From NCBI GenBank assembly GCA_938041435.1, contig CALISR010000008.1, positions 1 to 64,000 of the forward strand: a stretch of DNA of 64,000 bases, written 5' to 3'. Origin of the DNA: an uncultured Candidatus Saccharibacteria bacterium. GTDB lineage: Bacteria > Patescibacteriota > Saccharimonadia > Saccharimonadales > Saccharimonadaceae. The notes beneath the pieces were generated by a model that was given only the letters and a program-made list of their open reading frames with translations, searched no databases and was not told the DNA's origin. Position 1 is the first letter of the stretch; every line of letters begins with the position of its first letter. The translations under genes and the position numbers were made by a program. This document shows, one piece after another, positions 28,708 to 37,042 of the stretch.

Positions 28708-29174
28708 CGACCCACCGCGACAAGATTGGCAACAGCCGCGTGTTAGAATCGCGTGAGTCGGCTGATGGCGTGACGATCCGCCGCCGCCGCGAGACCCCTG
28801 ATGGGCACCGCTTTACCACCTATGAGCGGATCGAATACCCAACGATTGCAGTGCTCAAGCGAACGGGCTCGCGTGAGCTCTTCGACCGGGCCAAGCTCCG
28901 CGCCTCGGTGCGCCGCTCGGTTGGTAAGTTCTTCAAATCCGAGCTAGAGCTCGAGGCAATTATTGATGCAGTGGAGGACCGTATCCACGATGTGGGCGAG
29001 AATGAGATTGAGTCGCGTGTGATTGGCGGCTTCGTGCTTGATGAGCTCGCCGCGCGTAATGAGGTGGCGTATGTGCGCTTTGCGAGCGTGTTTTATAAAT
29101 TTAAGACGCTGGACGATTTCGTTAAGATACTAGAGCAGCGTCGGAGTGCTAAACAGCAAGAAAAACAGAGGTAA
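28704..29174 (+). CDS. nrdR: NrdR-like ATP-cone regulator lacking the zinc-ribbon cysteines
   Basis: A 156-aa protein homologous along its length to NrdR, the repressor of ribonucleotide reductase genes. The N-terminal part keeps R-V-L-E-S-R, I-R-R-R-R-E and R-F-T-T-Y-E-R, and the ATP-cone (about 50-140) is intact (K-R-x-G-x-R-E-L-F-D-R-x-K, V-x-x-x-V-x-D, Y-V-R-F-A-S-V-Y-like). All four zinc-binding cysteines of the canonical C-P-x-C..C-x-x-C ribbon are absent: the first pair is T-H-R-D and the second T-P-D-G. GTG start overlapping ftsZ. DNA binding may therefore be zinc-independent. Confidence 0.88.
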   Translation: MTTHRDKIGNSRVLESRESADGVTIRRRRETPDGHRFTTYERIEYPTIAVLKRTGSRELFDRAKLRASVRRSVGKFFKSELELEAIIDAVEDRIHDVGENEIESRVIGGFVLDELAARNEVAYVRFASVFYKFKTLDDFVKILEQRRSAKQQEKQR

Positions 29175-29179
29175 AACAT

Positions 29180-29440
29180 ATGCGTGTCCTCATCATCTAC
29201 CGGACAGAAAGCGACTATGCGCGCCGCGTCTTCGACTATCTGCGCGACTTTAGTCGGCGCACGAGCCGTGCCATCGAGGAGTTTGACCCAGATACACGTG
29301 AGGGGCAATCACTCTGCCGCACGTACGACATTGTGGAGTATCCCACCATCCTTGCCTTGGCGGATAACGGCCAAGTGCTGGGCATGTGGCGCGGCCTGCC
29401 GCTGCCCACTATCGACGAAGTAGGATACTATGCCCGCTAA
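29180..29440 (+). CDS. Thioredoxin-fold small protein without CXXC
   Basis: An 86-aa protein whose order (strand V-L-I-I-Y, helix, strand with E-E-F-D-P, helix, then D-I-V-E-Y-P-T-I-L-A-L with a cis-Pro-like Y-P-T and G-x-x-L-G-M-W-x-G) fits a thioredoxin fold. No CXXC is present; one Cys is at about 46. It overlaps the VKOR gene by 11 bp, which suggests a role in oxidative protein folding or as a docking partner. AGAGGTAAAACAT precedes ATG. Confidence 0.65.
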   Translation: MRVLIIYRTESDYARRVFDYLRDFSRRTSRAIEEFDPDTREGQSLCRTYDIVEYPTILALADNGQVLGMWRGLPLPTIDEVGYYAR

Positions 29441-30074
29441 AACGCCTAAAGTACATACCACGACCACTGTTGTGGTGGATGATGTGAGCCGCGCACCCTG
29501 GCTGCATCGGCCTGGCACAGTGGCGTTACTGGCAGCAGCTTTGGGCGGTGGCCTGGGGCTGCTAGCATCTTTTGTTCTTTCACTCGAGGTACTGCATTTG
29601 GCGCAGCACCCGGGTGGGGTGCTCAATTGTGACGTCAATGCCGTGCTGAGCTGCTCCACAGTAGCGCAGCATTGGTCGGCGACGGTGTTTGGCTTCCCCA
29701 ACAGTTTCGTTGGTATGATGACCGTGCCGGTGATGATAACGGTGGTGGTAGCACTGCTGGCTGGGGCACGCTTGCCGCGCTGGTTTGTGCGGAGTGCCTG
29801 GGGCGGCGCTGTGCTCGGGATGATTTTTGCACTGTGGATGTTTTATATGAGCTTCGCTGTTATTCGTGTGCTGTGCCCGTGGTGTCTAACACTCGATGTG
29901 GGTATGCTGCTGATCTTCTTTGGGATGACGCGCTACTGCATTGAGGCTGGGGTGATTGGTGGGGAGCGCACTAAGCGCTTTGCTCGCCATGGCTACGATG
30001 TGCTGTGTGGCGTGAGTGTGCTGGTGCTGGCGGTGGCGCTGATTATTGTCAAGTTTGGCGCGGAGCTGCTGTAG
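29430..30074 (+). CDS. Vitamin K epoxide reductase family protein (VKOR)
   Basis: A 214-aa inner-membrane protein with about five transmembrane helices. It has the loop pair C-D-V-N-A-V-L-S-C (about 67-75) with the conserved following S-x-x-A, and the active-site C-P-W-C (about 148-151). Bacterial VKOR reoxidises a DsbA-like partner and passes electrons to quinone. TAGGATACT precedes ATG. It is last in the ftsA-ftsZ-nrdR-Trx-like run, with a terminator after it. Confidence 0.9.
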   Translation: MPAKTPKVHTTTTVVVDDVSRAPWLHRPGTVALLAAALGGGLGLLASFVLSLEVLHLAQHPGGVLNCDVNAVLSCSTVAQHWSATVFGFPNSFVGMMTVPVMITVVVALLAGARLPRWFVRSAWGGAVLGMIFALWMFYMSFAVIRVLCPWCLTLDVGMLLIFFGMTRYCIEAGVIGGERTKRFARHGYDVLCGVSVLVLAVALIIVKFGAELL

Positions 30075-30105
30075 GCGAAGTCGTTTTTTGTACAGTGAGA
30101 TTGTC

Positions 30106-30133
30106 GAGCTTGTCAGAATTGGCAAGCTTTTTA
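30106..30133 (+). terminator. Intrinsic terminator of the ftsA..VKOR unit
   Basis: Stem AGCTTG/CAAGCT with about 10-nt loop and a T run. Confidence 0.8.
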
Positions 30134-32340
30134 AAATGAACGATATCTTGTATTATTCATAGTGCTCTTTTGTTTATTCATTTGTGTAAGTCATTATTTT
30201 CTTGCGCTAGTGACGCTGTGGTATGGTGCTAGTTACCGCTCTATCGACGCAAGTGAGTTACCTGTTGACTTGAGCTGCTTGTTTGGTGTAGTAGGAAAAT
30301 AATGCGTGAGATAGTGTGTGATAAATTTTAACATAGTTATGAAGCCTTTGCGAGACTTAAACACGACGCGCTGTTAATGTATAGGCTATTGTTGCGTGAC
30401 GCAACCGAAATAGCAAAATAGCGGGAGGAAGATGTCGCCTATTGGCGATACTGTGCATATGAATATAGATAGCATTTCGTTCATTATGCACTATTGATAG
30501 CGAGTGTGTTGGCAGGCTTGTGCGCATCGTGGATTTGCTAGCAAATATGATGATAGCATGCTAATGCTGCTATGCTGTAGTAGATGAACATTACCTGAAT
30601 AGCAAGCACAACACATTCAGTGAGAGGTGAGTGATATGTTTTGCTAAGTGGTGCAATTTTGAATAAAATAAAAGGTATGTTCAGTTTGGTGGAGATGTGA
30701 AATCGATAGAGTTGTATGGGTTAGTTTGATTTTTATCGGCCAATTGCCAAGCGTGTTTGCAAAGAACAATTCAACGTGCTGGAAAATGAAACGATTGATA
30801 CCTTAAAAATGAGTAAGCTATAACAATACGGCTGCGATGACAATATGCGTGCGATAGCGGATGGCTGTTGCAAGCTGTGAAGTAGACGCGCGTGATGTCA
30901 TAGCTTAGCATGGTAGTGAAGATTCTTTGCAAAGCAAGTGAGCAAGTTGCAGCGCGATGCTAAAAATGCAGTGAGTCTCTTGGCTGGGCGATGGTGGCTG
31001 CGCATTGACTGATATTTGTTAAAGAAAACTGATTAGTATAAGGGCGCTATAGAGCGAGAAGCAAGCAAAAATGACGCTGCGTCGCAGCACGTAAATTTCA
31101 TAGAATTGTGTAGATGAAGTGGTGTATCAAAAAAATCATTTCGGTTGCATAATAAAAGTAATATGCTATGCGTAAGAGATATAGCACGTACGCGACAAAG
31201 TGGGCGTTATCGTAGGGCAACACAGCGCCCAGGGCAGATGCTATGCGAAGTATGACGCAGGTAGAGTTGCTGATACATGCTCATATTTTTTTAAAATTCT
31301 GAATGACGCTCATGCTTAGTTACTTGTTGCATCAACTATGTCAAAGCAGTTTGCATCTATTTTTACATACGGTAATAATCAGAATATGTGCATGTTTCTA
31401 TAGCGCAAAAATGAGGCCATAGGACGCGATATAAGGCAGGAGGAAGATGATCAACTGCTATAGCGAAGTATTGTTGTGTGGTGTGGCAGGCTTATCGCTC
31501 GATATTTTGTACTAAGTAAAAATGCGAGATAGCTAAGGATAAGTAAGGTGTACAAAAATAAGTGGTATGCAAAATATAAGTATAAATATATTGGGCAGAA
31601 TCGTTGCAGAAAAATTGGCTGTAAGCGTGCCAAAAGGGTACTCTCTTACATATAAGAGTGTTATACGTATCTCCCTGCTCTAGATATACAGGAAGTCTGT
31701 TATATGGTCGCTGTAACGCGCTAAACCCTAGATAAGAGAGGAAGGCTATATATGAGTACTATGCTAGGTGCCTGCGGCCTCTCAGAAGACAGACGGACAG
31801 ACTTATTGTCTGCAGTTGATAGGAGAAAATAAGACAATGTATGTGGTGTGTAGAATACAACATAGCTCTGTTGTAAAAACTAGAGTAGTCTGAGGAGAGG
31901 AAATTGAGATTATGTTGTATAAAATACACAATATTGTTGACGGTAAGAGATAGGGAGCGAAATGTGATATATACAACGATCTATGTTAGGAGCAGACATG
32001 CCATATGTATATAAAAAACAACATACAGAATCACAACGAAATAAACTCGAAAACAAGGGAGATAAAGCGACAAGCCTACAACGTTGTAGGCAATAATGTA
32101 CATTGTACATATGACAACAATTGATTTTGCGGCACCATAAAAGAAATAACAGGGGTGAATCAGACAATGTTGTTAAAAACATAACGCATATAAAATAAAA
32201 AGCATGCTAATAAATAGCAGAGGCAGGGATTCTTTGCGGGGCGTACTAATGTGTGGTGGAGATCTTCTCGACAGTACCCTCACTAGTGTATTAGCTACTT
32301 TGAGATGATGGTTGGGACAGATGTAGAGCTTGTTGTGCAC
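30134..32340. other. 2.2-kb gene-free AT-rich region with many small dyads
   Basis: No ORF with a ribosome binding site or coding-like composition is present on either strand. Many short perfect hairpins occur: 30391-30405 (6 bp, TGA loop), 30435-30448 (5 bp, 4-nt loop), 31045-31056, 31076-31088, 31202-31230, 31643-31658, the loopless palindrome 32074-32091 and the dyad 32096-32110. It may be decayed genes, a long structured RNA or a segregation or binding region; nothing decides between these. No tRNA, tmRNA or RNase P signature was found. Confidence 0.5.
32074..32091. promoter_or_regulatory. Perfect 18-bp palindrome
   Basis: GCCTACAACGTTGTAGGC is an exact dyad with no loop, followed 5 bp later by a second dyad ATGTAC-ATT-GTACAT (32096-32110). 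The spacing is typical of protein-binding sites rather than RNA hairpins. Confidence 0.45.
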
Positions 32341-32367
32341 CATCTATAATAATGGTATGCTAGCGAC

Positions 32368-33030
32368 ATGAAGAACAATACAATTTTACGCATTGGTGCT
32401 GGCGCGGCGTTTGTGGCGCTCGGCGGAATATTATTAAGTGAGAGCTTTGGTGTGCAGTTTCATTACTGGCGGGAGTTTTGGTATGGTTTGTGCGCATTCG
32501 GATTTATCATGGTTGGTGTGCTCACGCTGCGCAATCGCAATTGGCTGTGGGGAGCGCTCTGGGTAGCAGTTGGCCTAACAATTGGCGCGAATGCATTTTT
32601 GCATAATAACGTTAATATTTGGCGAATGTTTTTGCCACTGGTGCTGATCGCGATTGGCCTGACGATTATTTTTAATTTGTCGCAGCGCCAGCGTCGCATC
32701 GCAAAAAAATCGTCGGACGATAATATGGTTGCGTCTTTCTCGGGCAACACGCGCAAGATAAAAGGCGAATTTGCAGGTAACTCGCTTTCGGCAGCGTTTG
32801 GTCAGGTGGATCTCGACTTGCGCCAAGCTAAGATAGAGGATGGTGCGGTGATTGATATTTTTGTTGTGTGTGGTGGCATCAATATTATTTTTCCAGACAA
32901 CGTCATCGTCAAGACGCAGGTCGCTAGTATCTTTGGCGGGGTAGAGGACAAAACCAACGCTGCCAAGAGTGCAAAAAAGACTGTCTACATTCGCGGCGAC
33001 TGTGTTCTTGGTGGGCTCGAAATTAAATAA
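32368..33030 (+). CDS. LiaF-like membrane protein
   Basis: A 220-aa protein. Four short hydrophobic helices fill residues about 8-110 (LiaI/LiaF-type transmembrane region), followed by a C-terminal beta-rich domain (about 120-220) with G-x-x-x-I-x-F-P-D-N-V and F-G-G-V-E-D, as in the LiaF C-terminal or toast-rack domain. In Gram-positive bacteria LiaF modulates the LiaRS envelope-stress system; no two-component genes are near. ATG 32368 lies 6 nt after TGGTATGCT (extended -10), so it may be leaderless. Flanked by long gene-free DNA on both sides. Confidence 0.82.
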   Translation: MKNNTILRIGAGAAFVALGGILLSESFGVQFHYWREFWYGLCAFGFIMVGVLTLRNRNWLWGALWVAVGLTIGANAFLHNNVNIWRMFLPLVLIAIGLTIIFNLSQRQRRIAKKSSDDNMVASFSGNTRKIKGEFAGNSLSAAFGQVDLDLRQAKIEDGAVIDIFVVCGGINIIFPDNVIVKTQVASIFGGVEDKTNAAKSAKKTVYIRGDCVLGGLEIK

Positions 33031-33053
33031 TTAGAAAAACAATAATTCGCTAT

Positions 33054-33094
33054 AACACGCTTCTTGATAACAACGAGAAGCGTGTTTGTTTTTT
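33054..33094 (+). terminator. Intrinsic terminator of the LiaF-like gene
   Basis: An 11-bp stem (33054-33064 with 33076-33086) with an 11-nt loop, then TTGTTTTTTG. Confidence 0.88.
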
Positions 33095-33690
33095 GTGTTG
33101 AGGTGCACAGCTAGTAGAGTGTGGGTTGAAGCTGGTGTAATAGTACGCTGCTATATTTTAAACTTCGCACTTGGCTGAGGAGTCTTACTAACGCTACTGG
33201 CAACGAGCCACATGGTTGTTGCATACAATTGATAAAATTTTTCGTTGCTGAATTGCTCATTGTCAAATATTGATTGTGGTAGTGTAATGCGAGAGTGGTT
33301 TAGTAACATACGTCAACGTTTTTTGATTTTTGTGTACGTTACTCGGCAAGGATTGTGATAGCTTTGCGGTATTTGCACATGATGGATTACTATGCCTCGC
33401 TAGTAATAATAAATATGCGCGACAGCAGCGTACACAAAAATGTAATGCTTATAAAAATAGTGCGCAGAGTCTTATGGTTTGCTAATTCACTTGCCCTTCT
33501 TGCAAACTAAATAAGATGAACATAATGCAAAAAGCATTCAAACTTCATACAAGCATGTCCTGCAAGTCTACCTTAGCTGCGGCACATGCGCAAAGCATAA
33601 AAATGGGACAGTAAGATTTTTGCGCAAGGTATACTTTGAGGTGGGTGAGCCAGAGCGCCACAAATGCCAGTATGCTGTGCCAAGCATTCT
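33095..33690. other. 600-nt gene-free AT-rich region
   Basis: Composition and dyad density resemble 30134-32340 (for example AATGC-AAAA-GCATT near 33525-33540). No ORF is supported. Confidence 0.5.
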
Positions 33691-33705
33691 TGCTATACTA
33701 AAATT

Positions 33706-34287
33706 ATGAACCGTTGCCCTTGGGCTGAACCTGGCGATAACGAGCGCGCCTACCATGACACTGAGTGGGGTGTGCCGCTGTATGATGATCAGAAATTATT
33801 TGAACTGCTCTGCCTGGAGGGTGCACAGGCTGGTTTGAGTTGGAGTACAATTCTGGCTAAGCGACCGGGCTACCAGCAGGCCTTTCACCAGTTTGCAATT
33901 GCTCGCGTGGCAGCTATGACGGATGCAGAGCTGGAGGCACTTACTCGCGACACGCGCATTGTTCGTAACCGGCGCAAAATTTATGCGGTGCGCACCAACG
34001 CCCAAGCGGCGCTACAAGCTATTAACCAGCACGGTAGTTTGCATGAGTACTTATGGGGCTTGGCGGGTGGTGCGCCAGTGCAAAATCACTGGCATACTGC
34101 AAGTGATGTCCCTGCCGATACGGCTACATCCCGGGCAATGAGTACGCAGCTCAAGCGGGACGGCTTTGCTTTCGTTGGCCCAACGACGTGCTATGCCTTT
34201 ATGCAGGCCGCGGGGATGGTGAATGACCACGTGGTGGGATGCTTTCGATATGAAGAGTGCGCGGCACTGGGCATTCATTCTCCATGA
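33706..34287 (+). CDS. tag: DNA-3-methyladenine glycosylase I
   Basis: A 193-aa HhH-family base-excision enzyme that removes 3-methyladenine. Family hallmarks: N-R-C-P-W at the start, Y-H-D-x-E-W-G-V-P near 25, L-E-G-A-Q-A-G-L-S-W, the F-V-G-P-T-T-C-Y-A-F-M-Q-A-x-G-M-V-N-D-H block near 160 and a final H/C zinc pair (H near 175, C near 180). ATG 33706 is 6 nt after TATACT (33694-33699) with no Shine-Dalgarno sequence: leaderless. Confidence 0.95.
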   Translation: MNRCPWAEPGDNERAYHDTEWGVPLYDDQKLFELLCLEGAQAGLSWSTILAKRPGYQQAFHQFAIARVAAMTDAELEALTRDTRIVRNRRKIYAVRTNAQAALQAINQHGSLHEYLWGLAGGAPVQNHWHTASDVPADTATSRAMSTQLKRDGFAFVGPTTCYAFMQAAGMVNDHVVGCFRYEECAALGIHSP

Positions 34288-34348
34288 GAGTAAGAAAATA
34301 TATAGTTATATTAATCGGGCTATATCTTATATCTTGAGGTGTAAGTAC

Positions 34349-34377
34349 TTTTGGTTTTGCGGCTAGTGCGCTACAAT
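34349..34377 (+). promoter_or_regulatory. Promoter candidate for the T-box operon
   Basis: TACAAT at 34372-34377 with only a weak -35 (TTTTGG or TTGGTT near 34349-34356). Confidence 0.4.
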
Positions 34378-34390
34378 AGACCCAGAGGCA

Positions 34391-34664
34391 TTTTTGCGCG
34401 GCTTGTGGTGCGCAAAATGAGTGGCTATCACCCACGAAGCCTGCGGGAAGAAATTGGTTTGTTATTTTCATAAAGAGCTGTGAATCTAAGTAGCCAAGAA
34501 TAGACCCCGCCGCGAATGCTGCGACAAGGCAATAATCAAGTGCTGAAAGAGTATGGCTATTTCTGTTGTTTTGTCGGGAAATGCTAGAATCACTTCTTTT
34601 GGAATCGAGATGGTACCGTCCGCGCGAATACCCAGCGGATTCTCGAAGCCCAGAAGAGGTGATT
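34391..34664 (+). promoter_or_regulatory. Candidate T-box leader (antiterminator or antisequestrator at 34605-34646)
   Basis: 34605-34610 (TCGAGA) pairs with 34641-34646 (TCTCGA) as helix A1; the 7-nt bulge at 34611-34617 is TGGTACC, the invariant T-box bulge that pairs with the tRNA NCCA end; 34618-34623 pairs with 34635-34640 as helix A2. This is the exact antiterminator architecture. An outer 11-bp helix (34588-34598 with 34654-34664) and TTTTAATT follow. Upstream hairpins (34391-34418, and 34421-34435 with ATC in its loop) could form stem I. tRNA specificity is unproven; Ile is a guess because ileS is the last gene of the run. Confidence 0.6.
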
Positions 34665-34686
34665 TTAATTATATAAAGGAGTAGCC

Positions 34687-34821
34687 ATGCCATTGCCAGC
34701 CCACAAGTCAGCCTTGCAGCATGCCATTCGCCATGAGTGCGCGACGCTGTGGCCGCTGCTTGAGGTGGCTCTCCGCTCTGTATACCAAAAGCGAAAAGAA
34801 GTGGAGCACAACCATGCGTGA
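34687..34821 (+). CDS. Small protein, 44 aa, first ORF after the T-box-like leader
   Basis: ATG 34687 has a good AAAGGAG site. The product is a His/Leu/Ala-rich helical peptide (L-W-P-L-L-E-V-A-L-R-S-V-Y near the middle). Its TGA overlaps the following ATG (34814), so it could serve as a coupled leader cistron. Too short to assign. Confidence 0.5.
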   Translation: MPLPAHKSALQHAIRHECATLWPLLEVALRSVYQKRKEVEHNHA

Positions 34822-35392
34822 ACATTGGCAGCCGCCGGCGCACACCTATGAGAAAGCACCCGCCTGCATTACAACAGTCGTGCCAGGCAGCGAGCAGTTT
34901 GCGTTACTCAAGCAAGATATGGGCATTTCTGATCGCTATGAAGCAACGCTTACAGAGCTGGCTATGCAGGGCAAGGCGGTGGTGTTTGCTGCAGTGGCGG
35001 ATGGCCGTTATGTGGGACGGGTGACACTGCGGCATGATTGGACTGAGCGACCAGAGATTGATGAGCCGTCAGTGAGGATTGAAGATGAATACCCTGACCT
35101 GCCGCAGATTAATGCACTTGAGGTGGCAGAGCAGTATCGTGGTCGTGGTATTGCCTCGCAGTTACTCGCTGCAGCGGAGAACGAAGCGTGCCAGCAGGGG
35201 TTTGACCGAGTTGGCCTGGCGGTAGATATTACCAACAAGAGGGCGGCGATGGGTATCTACGAGAAGCGTGGCTATAGGTATCGATTGGTGGCAGACAAGC
35301 CAACCTTTACCAGTATATACCACCGGACAGATGGCACTGACGAGGCTGGCGAGTATTACTTAATGACAAAGCAAGTGCGAGGTAAGAGATGA
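34814..35392 (+). CDS. GNAT-family N-acetyltransferase
   Basis: A 192-aa protein with the GNAT core: V-A-x-V-x-G-R-Y-V-G-R-V-T-L strand region (about 55-75), N-A-L-E-V-A-E-Q-Y-R-G-R-G-I-A-S-Q-L-L (about 100-118), the acetyl-CoA loop R-G-R-G-I-A, and N-K-R-A-M-G-I-Y-E-K-R-G-Y near 150. Substrate unknown. Overlaps both neighbours by 4-8 bp in the operon. Confidence 0.85.
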   Translation: MREHWQPPAHTYEKAPACITTVVPGSEQFALLKQDMGISDRYEATLTELAMQGKAVVFAAVADGRYVGRVTLRHDWTERPEIDEPSVRIEDEYPDLPQINALEVAEQYRGRGIASQLLAAAENEACQQGFDRVGLAVDITNKRAAMGIYEKRGYRYRLVADKPTFTSIYHRTDGTDEAGEYYLMTKQVRGKR

Positions 35393-36018
35393 TGCAGCCT
35401 GGGCGAATCCTTATCTACGGTGACTCGAACGTCTGGGGCGACAAGGGCTTTGGGCAGGATGGTGCTCCGTTGGGGCGCTATGCTACCAAGCAGCAATGGC
35501 CGAATATCCTCCAGCGATTGCTCGGTGATGAGTATGACATTATTCAAGCGGAACTGTGTGGACGGACAGCAGGGGAGTATGCAGAGCAACCGCCATATCT
35601 TGGTGGCAAGATTGGTTACGAAATAGCACTGCGAGAGGCTAGCCCGGTGAGCGGGGTGATCATCGCGCTTGGCGTGAATGATGCACAAAATGAAAGCGCT
35701 TCTGGCGAGCAAATTGTGGCTGATTTACAGTGGTATAGCGCCTATACCCAGGCTTATGCAGCTGATAGCGAGAATGACATGGCTAACGGTGGTAGTGTGT
35801 GGTATATTGCGCCTGCTATTGCGCCGGTTCAGTGCTATGCACCGCTAGCCAGTAAGCTACATTACATCAACGAAAAGCTACGTATTACTCAAACCATTCG
35901 CAATCCACTTGACGACCATGACGATTATGCGCCTGATGGCATCCATTTCTCACTGCAAGGGCATCGGCGAATGGCGCAGGCAATATATAAGGCTATAAAG
36001 GAGGGTGTAGCGAAATGA
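35389..36018 (+). CDS. SGNH/GDSL-family hydrolase
   Basis: A 209-aa esterase-like protein. Block I is G-D-S-N near 11-14 (Ser nucleophile), block III G-V-N-D near 94-97, and block V D-G-I-H-F near 184-188 (Asp and His). No signal peptide, so it is cytoplasmic. The GDSN form instead of GDSL is common. Start overlaps the GNAT stop (ATGATG). Confidence 0.88.
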   Translation: MMQPGRILIYGDSNVWGDKGFGQDGAPLGRYATKQQWPNILQRLLGDEYDIIQAELCGRTAGEYAEQPPYLGGKIGYEIALREASPVSGVIIALGVNDAQNESASGEQIVADLQWYSAYTQAYAADSENDMANGGSVWYIAPAIAPVQCYAPLASKLHYINEKLRITQTIRNPLDDHDDYAPDGIHFSLQGHRRMAQAIYKAIKEGVAK

Positions 36019-36485
36019 ATCGACAGTATGCAGCAGAACAACCACCACAGGTACGTGTTGGCGTAGGTGTCTTTATCTTGCGTGATGGGAAGTTCTTGAT
36101 GCAGCAACGACAGGGGTCGCATGGTGCTGATACGTGGAGTGTCCCTGGTGGCCATATCGAATATGGTGAAACGCCTGAGAAAGCAGCAATCCGTGAGGTA
36201 CGTGAAGAGACAGGCTGCGAGATTACTAACCTGCGCTTTGCCGCCGTCACAAATGATATCTTTGCCGATGATCACAAACACTATGTGACGTGGTGGCTGA
36301 TGAGCGATTGGCAGCGTGGCGAACCTTCTATTACCGAACCAGACAAATGTAAAGAACAGCGCTGGGTAGACTTTGACACGCTACCACAACCGCTGTTTTT
36401 ACCCTGGCAGCAACTGCAGCACAGTGAGTTTATAACGCAGATTCGACACACAGTATCACAAAGTAAGCAAGGAGGAAGCGTATGA
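36015..36485 (+). CDS. NUDIX hydrolase
   Basis: A 156-aa protein with a complete Nudix box (G-G-H-I-E-Y-G-E-T-P-E-K-A-A-I-R-E-V, then R-E-E-T-G; about 47-69). It should cleave a nucleoside diphosphate linked to another group, such as an oxidised nucleotide. Four-base overlaps on both sides tie it to the sanitising operon. Confidence 0.92.
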   Translation: MNRQYAAEQPPQVRVGVGVFILRDGKFLMQQRQGSHGADTWSVPGGHIEYGETPEKAAIREVREETGCEITNLRFAAVTNDIFADDHKHYVTWWLMSDWQRGEPSITEPDKCKEQRWVDFDTLPQPLFLPWQQLQHSEFITQIRHTVSQSKQGGSV

Positions 36486-37042
36486 CAAAAATAACCTATT
36501 TCGTCCACGGTACAACGACGGATAATGAAACTGGCAAGGCGACTGGATGGTTACCTGGTGAGCTGTCAGCAGTGGGGGTTCAGCAAGCGCAGGCGCTACC
36601 AGAGCAAGCGGCTGATACTAGCTTTACTGTGGTATTTTGCTCGGATCTTGGCCGAGCGATCGACTCAGCCCGGCTTGCCTTTGGTACGACACACCAGATT
36701 GTTATCGATAAACGGCTGCGCGAAGCAAATTATGGTGATAATAATGGCACGGATGGGGCCTTTAAGGCTAGTTTGCTCCCCTTTGTTGATACACCGTTTC
36801 CGCACGGCGAGAGCTACCGCGATGTAGAGGCGCGCATGCGCGACTTTGTGGCGATGCTGCAGCGCGACTATGCTGGCCAGCACGTTGCCATTGTGGCGCA
36901 CGAAGCACCGCAGCTCGCGCTGGACGTCATTCTTGGTGGCAAGACCTGGCCAGAGGCAATAGCAGCCAACTGGCGCGAAGTTGGCTCATGGCAGCCTGGA
37001 TGGGTGTATGATACAGAGGCAGTAGAGAGGCCGAATGAATAG
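36482..37042 (+). CDS. Histidine phosphatase-like protein with VHG instead of RHG
   Basis: A 186-aa protein of the histidine phosphatase (phosphoglycerate mutase-like) clan: nucleophile region Y-F-V-H-G-T-T-T-D-N (about 6-15), S-D-L-G-R-A near 57, E-A-N-Y-G-D near 80, and V-A-H-E-A-P near 136. The Arg of the usual R-H-G is Val here, though both His and the later Arg residues remain. Activity may be altered. Overlaps its neighbours. Confidence 0.8.
   Translation: MTKITYFVHGTTTDNETGKATGWLPGELSAVGVQQAQALPEQAADTSFTVVFCSDLGRAIDSARLAFGTTHQIVIDKRLREANYGDNNGTDGAFKASLLPFVDTPFPHGESYRDVEARMRDFVAMLQRDYAGQHVAIVAHEAPQLALDVILGGKTWPEAIAANWREVGSWQPGWVYDTEAVERPNE

Noticed and set aside
30134..32340. tmRNA, RNase P RNA, SRP RNA or a replication origin in the gene-free region
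   Set aside because: None of their conserved sequences (for example GAGGAAAGTCC, GGAAGCAGCC, DnaA boxes) was found.
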